DNA of 23,803 bases from a virus. Made by a program: the position numbers and the translations under genes. Positions 18,916-23,803 of this stretch are shown here, piece by piece. Position 1 is the first letter of the stretch; each line of letters starts with the position of its first letter. The stretch is from positions 1 through 23,803 of the IMG/VR virus record IMGVR_UViG_3300034121_001217; one strand, written 5' to 3'. A model generated the notes under the pieces. That model saw only the letters and a list, made by a program, of their open reading frames with translations, ran no database searches and was not told the DNA's origin.

Positions 18916-19704
18916 ATGAAAATAAATAAAGATCTTTTACTTTTTGGATCAATTTTAATTTTAATCTTTTTTAGTCTCTATCAATGCGACTCTAATCGAG
19001 ATCTAAAAGATCAAGCTAAAATAGATGAACAAAATAGATTAGCTCTGACGGATTCTGTTAGGATTATTAAGAATGATTTAGGAGAAGAAATTTCCATTAA
19101 AAATGTCTTAATAGCAGATAAGAAAGAGCTTTTCTCTTTAAATAAAGATCTTGCAAATGATTTAGGTAAGCTAGAAGGAAAAGTAAAATATATTTCATCT
19201 ATAGTAACTGATATAAAAAATAGTGAACCGATAGTAATTACAAATACCGTAAAAGAATATCCTGATGGATTGAAAGAATTATCATGGAATTATGATAAAC
19301 AATTCGATGAAAATAATTCTAGAAAGATAGAAGGAAGTTCTAAATTTGTAATTGATACTACTAAAAAGATATTAAAAATCGTAGATAAAGGCACGGTTAT
19401 TACTAAGGATGAAATGAAAATTAAGCTAATTACTGGATTAACAGAAATTGACGGATCTTATCAGATATATGTTAAAACTGATTATCCTGGAGTTAAATTC
19501 GATAAGATTGATGGATCCGTTTTAGATAAGGAGATGTTCATAAAACCAAAAGAACCTTCGGTAATTATGGGTCCTTCTATTAGTGCTGGTATGGCATTAA
19601 ATCCTATAACTTTACAATTGCAACCACAAATTAGCTTAGGCATTAGTTATACTTTGAACGCTAATAAATATATAAGAAAGATAAAGAAGATATTTAATCC
19701 ATAA
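18916..19704 (+). CDS. Membrane-anchored coiled-coil protein, possible spanin or virion/envelope factor
   Basis: This 262-residue protein has a short basic N-terminus, then a hydrophobic segment at residues about 7-22 (LLLFGSILILIFFSLY) followed by Cys24. The Y-Q before the Cys is a poor lipobox, so a plain N-terminal membrane anchor is more likely than a lipoprotein. Residues about 27-100 are charged and helical (coiled coil). The rest looks beta-rich and ends with GPSISAGMALNPIT...GISYTLN, a pattern I associate with small membrane-anchored proteins of Bacteroidota phages (DUF6808-like); that likeness is from memory and unproven. The topology fits an inner-membrane spanin, but no holin or endolysin gene is visible nearby. 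It lies 14 bases after the fibre gene and overlaps the next gene by one base (TAATG). Confidence 0.75.
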   Translation: MKINKDLLLFGSILILIFFSLYQCDSNRDLKDQAKIDEQNRLALTDSVRIIKNDLGEEISIKNVLIADKKELFSLNKDLANDLGKLEGKVKYISSIVTDIKNSEPIVITNTVKEYPDGLKELSWNYDKQFDENNSRKIEGSSKFVIDTTKKILKIVDKGTVITKDEMKIKLITGLTEIDGSYQIYVKTDYPGVKFDKIDGSVLDKEMFIKPKEPSVIMGPSISAGMALNPITLQLQPQISLGISYTLNANKYIRKIKKIFNP

Positions 19705-21878
19705 TGACTACATCTAAATTCATACAAATTAGTGCATCTGTTCTTCTTGAATATGTTTATGCCGATCAATCTGCAATTAATACTGCAGGAAATCCTTATA
19801 GATTAAGTACTACTACTAATCCTATTTGGAAAAGCAAAAACGATCACAATAATCAAGACATCATATTCAATGCAGATTCTGCTGAAGTAATTCAAAATGG
19901 ATTACCTATAGGAACAGGGAATGTTAGAAATCGAGCATATGCATATGTTGATCCGTACAGATCTGCACTTTTAGATATTGATCGAGTTACTTTTTATAAT
20001 GATTACGATCCAGCATTAACTCCTTCGGCAAATTTGCCTATAGTTTTTACTAATGAAAAGGCTCCAGTTTATGATACTATTAAGCTTCATTTAGTACAAG
20101 GATTCAATTTTGAAGAATATATTGGATTAGCTTTTAATGTAAAGATTACTAGAAAAGATGGAAAACTTTTAAATTTAGCAAATCTAGTATATAACAAAAC
20201 TGATACATTTGAGACTCTTAATCCAAGTCCATTTTTCTTTGCAGGTAGAATTTATTCGTCATATATTGAAGTTAGAGTTCTTTCTTTATATAATCTTATT
20301 TATGATTATTGGTTAGGAACTTTAGATGGTGATACCGTAGTAGAAAGAATTACTAATGGATTAGGTGTAAAGAGAGATCAACAAATACAGCTAGAGTTTT
20401 CTTGGATTCGTGATAGAAAAGAATTTGTAGGTCAAGATTATATTTATCTAGATGAAACCGTTGCTATTGATATACCGGTACAAGATCAATTTGAATCTAT
20501 TGCAGCTGAAATAAAAGAATCTAGTACTGGCGATTATATAGAATTTTATGCAACTTACAAAGGAGCTATTATAGAAAATTTTATCTTAGATTTGAATAAG
20601 AACGGATATAATTTTATGGTTCTGCATGATCTAACGATATATGAATGGATTTATGATCCAGATAATGCTGAATATTATTGGGTTAAAACAGATGATATGC
20701 AAATATCACAAACTACAGATTATGATCTTCCTAATGTATTTAGGCCTGTAATTAAAAATTCTTCTGCTACTGGTTTTAGAATTGATTACGTTGCAAGGCT
20801 ATATAATAGAAATGACAATTCACAGATATGGAAGACTTCTTCTTTAATATCTTATTCTGCTGCAAAATACGGAAGAAAGCTACAGCAAATTAATTTAGGA
20901 TCTAATCCTGTTCAAACTTCTTTGTATAATAAAAATGTTATAAAAGAAATCAAGATAAATAGAATTTCCGAACCGGTATTAGATAACACTAAATATATTA
21001 CGTCATTTATTGATAGTGCTAATATATCGGTATCTTTTGATACTATTAATCCTAATGTTAGTACAGGAACTTCTACTGGATCGCTTTCACAAAACAATGC
21101 TTCTAATTTAGGTGGTGCTGTTGGAGATATAGCTTCTAATGGATTAGCTAAAATTCTAATATCAGATTCTATTTCTTATTTGAAATTTAATCTATATCAA
21201 AGAGATCCAAAATCTGGAAATAACGTTGCACTTAATCTTTCAGGAATAGGCGATTTGATTTTAACTTTTGTATCTAATACTAAAGAAAATCTAGATGTAA
21301 TAGAATTTCCTACTACTTCAATATCAAAAACTCGAGGTGAAGTAGTTTTTCGAATAACGGAATCTCAATCTAAACAGATTCTTACATTTACGGATAAGAA
21401 ATTTAAAATTTATCTAATCAATAGTAAAGGCGAAAAAACTTTCTTATATAGTGGTAAATTTTACAATCAAAATGAATGGATAACTCTATCTGAAACTGAT
21501 AAGCTATCTTCTCTACAATTAAGTCTTTCTGGATTAAGTACTACTAATATGTACTTAAATACGCAAATCAAAAGCCAATCTGATTTAATCCAGAAACTTA
21601 ATAAACAAATTGCCGGAACAAATACTATAGCAGAACAAGATAATTTACAATTTGATGTTATCAATGCTCTTAACGATCAAGTAAAGAATCTAAATGAAAC
21701 TATTTCTTTAATGGAATCTAAAATCCTTTATGATCAAGGCTTAGTATCTATTCTTAAAAAGCAACAAGAAGAAAGATCTAAGTCTATGAATGGAGCTAAT
21801 CTCACAAATTCCGCGTCTAAGACGGAACAAGATTTAGATAAGCAAAAAGCAGATATTAATAAAGATAAGAGAACATAA
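19704..21878 (+). CDS. Phage structural protein with C-terminal coiled coil
   Basis: This 724-residue protein starts at a TAATG overlap with the membrane-anchored protein. Residues 1-230 are beta-rich and aromatic (KLHLVQGFNFEEYIGLAFNV, later YSSYIEVRVLSLYNLIYDYW). The centre is also beta-rich. Residues about 605-724 change sharply to a Gln/Asn/Lys-rich helical region with heptads (IKSQSDLIQKLNKQI, LNDQVKNLNETISLMESKI), ending in a very charged tail (DLDKQKADINKDKRT). There is no signal peptide, membrane segment or enzyme motif. It lies three bases before the tube-like gene. A tail, baseplate or tape-like role is possible, but it is too short and too beta-rich for a typical tape measure. I do not recognise the family. 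Confidence 0.75.
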   Translation: MTTSKFIQISASVLLEYVYADQSAINTAGNPYRLSTTTNPIWKSKNDHNNQDIIFNADSAEVIQNGLPIGTGNVRNRAYAYVDPYRSALLDIDRVTFYNDYDPALTPSANLPIVFTNEKAPVYDTIKLHLVQGFNFEEYIGLAFNVKITRKDGKLLNLANLVYNKTDTFETLNPSPFFFAGRIYSSYIEVRVLSLYNLIYDYWLGTLDGDTVVERITNGLGVKRDQQIQLEFSWIRDRKEFVGQDYIYLDETVAIDIPVQDQFESIAAEIKESSTGDYIEFYATYKGAIIENFILDLNKNGYNFMVLHDLTIYEWIYDPDNAEYYWVKTDDMQISQTTDYDLPNVFRPVIKNSSATGFRIDYVARLYNRNDNSQIWKTSSLISYSAAKYGRKLQQINLGSNPVQTSLYNKNVIKEIKINRISEPVLDNTKYITSFIDSANISVSFDTINPNVSTGTSTGSLSQNNASNLGGAVGDIASNGLAKILISDSISYLKFNLYQRDPKSGNNVALNLSGIGDLILTFVSNTKENLDVIEFPTTSISKTRGEVVFRITESQSKQILTFTDKKFKIYLINSKGEKTFLYSGKFYNQNEWITLSETDKLSSLQLSLSGLSTTNMYLNTQIKSQSDLIQKLNKQIAGTNTIAEQDNLQFDVINALNDQVKNLNETISLMESKILYDQGLVSILKKQQEERSKSMNGANLTNSASKTEQDLDKQKADINKDKRT

Positions 21879-21881
21879 CAC

Positions 21882-22448
21882 ATGATTCTTCAAAATAGAA
21901 ATGACCTTTTTAAGGTAGAACTTCCTAAGGTTTTTATACCAGATGAGATTAAGGCTAGATATGCACCTTATCTATTTAGAATGCCTACGCCTATAACTGA
22001 TGTTTCAGATTTAGTTAATTATTCTATTCAATCGATAACTATTCCTAATTTTAATTATCAACCGGTAGAACAAACAAAACCAGGATATTATGAGCAAGCA
22101 AAAGGTACTGTTAGGAAATTTCGGCAATCGCTTTCTCCGGAATTACTTATTGATAGAAATTTTACTATTACTTTTCAGCTATTAGATGGAAATGTCAATT
22201 ATTGGATTATGCTAGAAACATTTTTTCATTATTATTCTTATGCCGCTACTAAACCTTACACTCATGATGTCCCTTTAAGAATATTTGATGCCGAGGGTAT
22301 ATGTATGTACACTTCATTCTTTAAAGATTGTTTGTTTACCGGCTTAAATCAATTCACTCTTTCTTATTCCGAAATCACTCCTGAATTTAGAACATTTGAA
22401 TGTACGTTTGCATTTAATGATATTCAGATAGATTTTCAAACCCAATAA
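21882..22448 (+). CDS. Tail tube-like protein (tube or baseplate tube-initiator candidate)
   Basis: This 188-residue protein has the size and strand pattern of contractile-tail tube proteins such as T4 gp19, or the gp54/gp48-type proteins that begin the tube on the baseplate. Visible features are VNYSIQSITIPNFNYQPVEQ (about residues 45-64), the strand FTITFQLLDGNVNYWIMLE (about 93-111), the strand VPLRIFDAEGICMYT (about 128-142), and the closing pair FTLSYSEITPEFRTFECTF followed by NDIQIDF. That alternation, with a short helix and YW after the long strand, is what a tube beta-sandwich shows. The family call is by pattern, not by a database match. It follows the previous gene after three bases and leads into the resolvase gene after three bases. 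Confidence 0.6.
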   Translation: MILQNRNDLFKVELPKVFIPDEIKARYAPYLFRMPTPITDVSDLVNYSIQSITIPNFNYQPVEQTKPGYYEQAKGTVRKFRQSLSPELLIDRNFTITFQLLDGNVNYWIMLETFFHYYSYAATKPYTHDVPLRIFDAEGICMYTSFFKDCLFTGLNQFTLSYSEITPEFRTFECTFAFNDIQIDFQTQ

Positions 22449-22451
22449 TAT

Positions 22452-23051
22452 ATGAAAATCGGGATAGATTTTTCCATAAATTCCACTGCGATATGTATTC
22501 AATCGGATGAAATGAAGCTATTTTCATTTGTTCCTGATTATCGTTCAACTTTATCTGGATTTAAAATACATAATAAAATATCGGATATCGTAGATATAAT
22601 ATCCTATGATAAAAAATCAACTACTAAAGATCCTATCGAGGATCAATCTATTAAGCTTTCTAATGCGGATTCTTTATCTAATGCAATCATTAGTACAATA
22701 GAACCTTTCATTACAGGAATTCCTGAAATAAGAATAGAAGGGTTTTCATTTGGATCTAAAGGAAATGCCTTTATAGATATAATAACTTATAATACATTTT
22801 TGAAAGTTAAAATTATTCAAAAATGGGGTAATTGTATTTCCGTAATTTCACCAAAGACCGTTAAGAAACTTTATACTGGAAATGGTAATGCTTCTAAATG
22901 TGATATGCTTAGAACATTCTTTACAAAAGAAGATTCAATATTTAAACAAAGATTCGAAGATCTAGGATTAAATCGAGAAGAAGATTTTAATATACCAAAG
23001 CCTATTGACGATCTTATTGATTCCGTAGCTCTTTGTAGTATTCAAATATAA
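22452..23051 (+). CDS. RuvC-like Holliday junction resolvase (RNase H fold)
   Basis: This 199-residue nuclease probably cuts branched DNA made during phage replication and recombination so that it can be packaged. The RNase H-fold acidic set is visible: D6 in the first strand (KIGIDFSINSTAICI), E96 in IRIEGFSFGSKGN, and D187 and D190 in PIDDLIDSVALC, matching the D, E and D-x-x-D of RuvC. Lysines around ISPKTVKKLYTGNGNASK (about 132-149) fit the DNA-binding region between them. The IEGFSFGSKGN form is typical of phage-type rather than bacterial RuvC proteins. All key acids are present, so it is probably active. It starts three bases after the tube-like gene, which puts it in the late operon, where T4 uses the unrelated endonuclease VII for the same job. 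Confidence 0.85.
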   Translation: MKIGIDFSINSTAICIQSDEMKLFSFVPDYRSTLSGFKIHNKISDIVDIISYDKKSTTKDPIEDQSIKLSNADSLSNAIISTIEPFITGIPEIRIEGFSFGSKGNAFIDIITYNTFLKVKIIQKWGNCISVISPKTVKKLYTGNGNASKCDMLRTFFTKEDSIFKQRFEDLGLNREEDFNIPKPIDDLIDSVALCSIQI

Positions 23052-23191
23052 AACAGTAGGATGCTTTCCTATCACTTTACTACTAATCAGAAATACAGTA
23101 TTCTTTCATTCATTTAATTCCAGTAATTATTATATGATATATTGATATAGTCAGTTTCTAAAATTCAATTTATTTTAGAGATAAATATAAT
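23052..23191 (+). promoter_or_regulatory. Only substantial intergenic gap; probable promoter for the two internal-protein genes
   Basis: This 140-base stretch holds no convincing gene. It contains a small hairpin at its left end and becomes very A+T-rich toward the right. ATAAATA (23181-23187), just before the ATG at 23192, resembles the T4 late promoter core TATAAATA, but its place against the start codon would leave almost no leader. A-rich bases here may instead serve translation initiation. TATTATATGATAT (23129-23141) is another possible -10 region. The position, between the tail block and two small candidate head genes, makes a separate promoter reasonable. No element is proven. Confidence 0.4.
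23057..23071 (+). repeat. Short hairpin after the resolvase gene, weak terminator candidate
   Basis: TAGGA (23057-23061) and TCCTA (23067-23071) are exact reverse complements around the loop TGCTT. The hairpin starts five bases after the resolvase stop codon. No T-run follows directly (next bases TCACTTTAC), so if it ends the tail transcript it does so weakly. Confidence 0.25.
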
Positions 23192-23230
23192 ATGAAGAAC
23201 TTACCAACTTATTCTGAATTTTTAAATGAA
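23192..23230 (+). other. Predicted capsid targeting sequence with prohead protease site (first gene)
   Basis: Codons 1-13 encode MKNLPTYSEFLNE. The T-Y-S-E-F-L-N-E core aligns with T4 internal-protein leaders (Y-Q-E-F-I-A-E), and the end L-N-E|A fits the T4 gp21 rule of cleavage after L/I-x-E. The assignment is by motif. The prohead protease gene lies outside this window. Confidence 0.6.
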
Positions 23231-23545
23231 GCTGAATCTGGTCCTGAAAGTCGAATCGACGATCTTGCTAATGATCCTAAGGTCCAATCAAAATTGGATA
23301 CATCGGATACTGCAAAACTAAAACATGCATTTCTTGTTCTATTCAAGAGAGGATATGGAGCAGCTCAAACTAACTGGGGAGCTGTTAGACCAGAAATCAA
23401 AGCATTAGGAAAACCAGCAGCATATAACGCTTGGGGTTATGCTAGACTTAATGCTTTTATTGATAAGAGAAAAGGATATGAAACATCTGATTCTGATATA
23501 GCTGATTGGCTCAAAGGAAAGGGAGAAAAACCACAACCGAAATAA
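23192..23545 (+). CDS. Candidate internal head protein with T4-like capsid targeting leader
   Basis: This 117-residue protein begins MKNLPTYSEFLNEAES. That matches the T4 internal-protein leader type (a start like MKTYQEFIAE followed by A), which directs proteins into the prohead core and is cut by the prohead protease after L/I-x-E. The expected cut is after E13 (L-N-E|A), leaving a 104-residue mature protein. The mature part is helical and mildly basic, with a core near residues 42-88 (KLKHAFLVLFKRGYGAAQTN, later YNAWGYARLNAFIDKRKGY) and a Lys/Pro-rich end (KGKGEKPQPK). I do not recognise this domain. It is the first gene after the 140-base gap and overlaps the next gene by one base (TAATG). 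I infer that it is packaged with, and perhaps ejected with, the DNA. Confidence 0.75.
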   Translation: MKNLPTYSEFLNEAESGPESRIDDLANDPKVQSKLDTSDTAKLKHAFLVLFKRGYGAAQTNWGAVRPEIKALGKPAAYNAWGYARLNAFIDKRKGYETSDSDIADWLKGKGEKPQPK

Positions 23546-23583
23546 TGAATACATTTTTATCATACGAAGAATTTCTTTTAGAA
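23545..23583 (+). other. Predicted capsid targeting sequence with prohead protease site (second gene)
   Basis: Codons 1-13 encode MNTFLSYEEFLLE. S-Y-E-E-F-L-L-E occupies residues 6-13, exactly as T-Y-S-E-F-L-N-E does in the preceding gene, although the sequences after residue 14 are unrelated by eye. Sharing of only the leader is what a sorting signal would show. Confidence 0.6.
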
Positions 23584-23803
23584 AAACAGAAACATCATCC
23601 CGGAGATCCTCCTGAGATAGGTCTTTATTCTAAAGGAGGGAAAGAAGCTATAAAAGGAACTGGATATGCTAATAAAGAAAAGGCAGAATACACTATAAAA
23701 GAGCTTAATAAATTAATAGACAAAGGTGAATTCAAATGGGCTATGTCAATTGCTACTACAATGGAAAGTCGAGCAAAGAAACATCAGCATCAAACTCCTG
23801 AAA
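23545..23803 (+). CDS. Second candidate internal head protein with the same leader (partial, 3' end beyond window)
   Basis: The frame opens with ATG at 23545, overlapping the previous stop (TAATG), and stays open to the window edge, giving at least 86 residues. The first 13 residues, MNTFLSYEEFLLE, repeat the leader of the previous protein in the same register, with a predicted prohead protease cut after L-L-E13|K. The rest is strongly basic and helical: YSKGGKEAIKGTGYANKEKA, then IKELNKLIDKG, and ATTMESRAKKHQHQTPE at the edge. The last part resembles a small conserved phage motif with an M-x-x-R-A-K-x-H core; I cannot name the family. Basic character suits a DNA-associated core protein. The C-terminus is not seen. 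Confidence 0.75.
   Translation, partial: MNTFLSYEEFLLEKQKHHPGDPPEIGLYSKGGKEAIKGTGYANKEKAEYTIKELNKLIDKGEFKWAMSIATTMESRAKKHQHQTPE

Noticed and set aside
18979-18990. Cys24 of the membrane-anchored protein as a lipoprotein lipobox
   Set aside because: The L-Y-Q-C sequence lacks the small residues normally required before the Cys, so a simple membrane anchor is preferred.
23061-23117. 18-codon open frame in the intergenic gap, with AGG just before its ATG
   Set aside because: It is very short, its AGG is too close to the ATG, its peptide shows no recognisable feature, and it overlaps the hairpin. Chance is the simpler explanation.

Overview
This window is part of the late, structural region of a large tailed phage or prophage-like genome, probably a contractile-tailed (myovirus-type) phage. 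Every gene reads on the + strand. Genes are packed tightly, with several TAATG stop/start overlaps and gaps of 1 to 38 bases, apart from one 140-base gap near the right end. The DNA is strongly A+T-rich. Stops are TAA except for one TGA, and none of the complete genes ends in TAG. I see no tRNA, transposon, CRISPR array, integrase or cellular housekeeping gene. The starts lack a clear Shine-Dalgarno sequence and are preceded by A-rich runs. Together with the membrane-anchored protein at 18916, this makes a Bacteroidota (flavobacterial-type) host plausible, but that is inference.

Layout. Positions 1-119 are the tail end of an upstream gene. From 119 to 22448 lies a baseplate, tail and fibre block: a small helical protein; a 1279-residue protein with a P2 gpI-like baseplate wedge segment and PKD-like domains; a 183-residue short fibre-like protein; three very large structural proteins of 694, 1186 and 1618 residues; a 1192-residue collagen-containing fibre; a membrane-anchored coiled-coil protein; a 724-residue structural protein with a coiled-coil tail; and a 188-residue tube-like protein. 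A RuvC-like resolvase follows (22452-23051) and probably resolves DNA branches before packaging. After the only real intergenic region (23052-23191) come two small genes, the second cut by the window end.

The most interesting signal is in those last two genes. Both proteins start with a 13-residue leader in the same register, of the form [S/T]-Y-x-E-F-L-x-E. This closely matches the capsid targeting sequence of T4 internal proteins, which sends them into the prohead core and is cut by the prohead protease after L/I-x-E. They are therefore candidate internal head proteins that could be ejected into the host with the DNA, where such proteins can act against host defences. A second signal is a shared N-terminal segment of about 28 residues in the 183- and 1192-residue fibre-like proteins, which looks like a common docking peptide. 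A third is the repeated insertion of Gly-(Ser/Pro)-Thr peptides across most of the large virion proteins.
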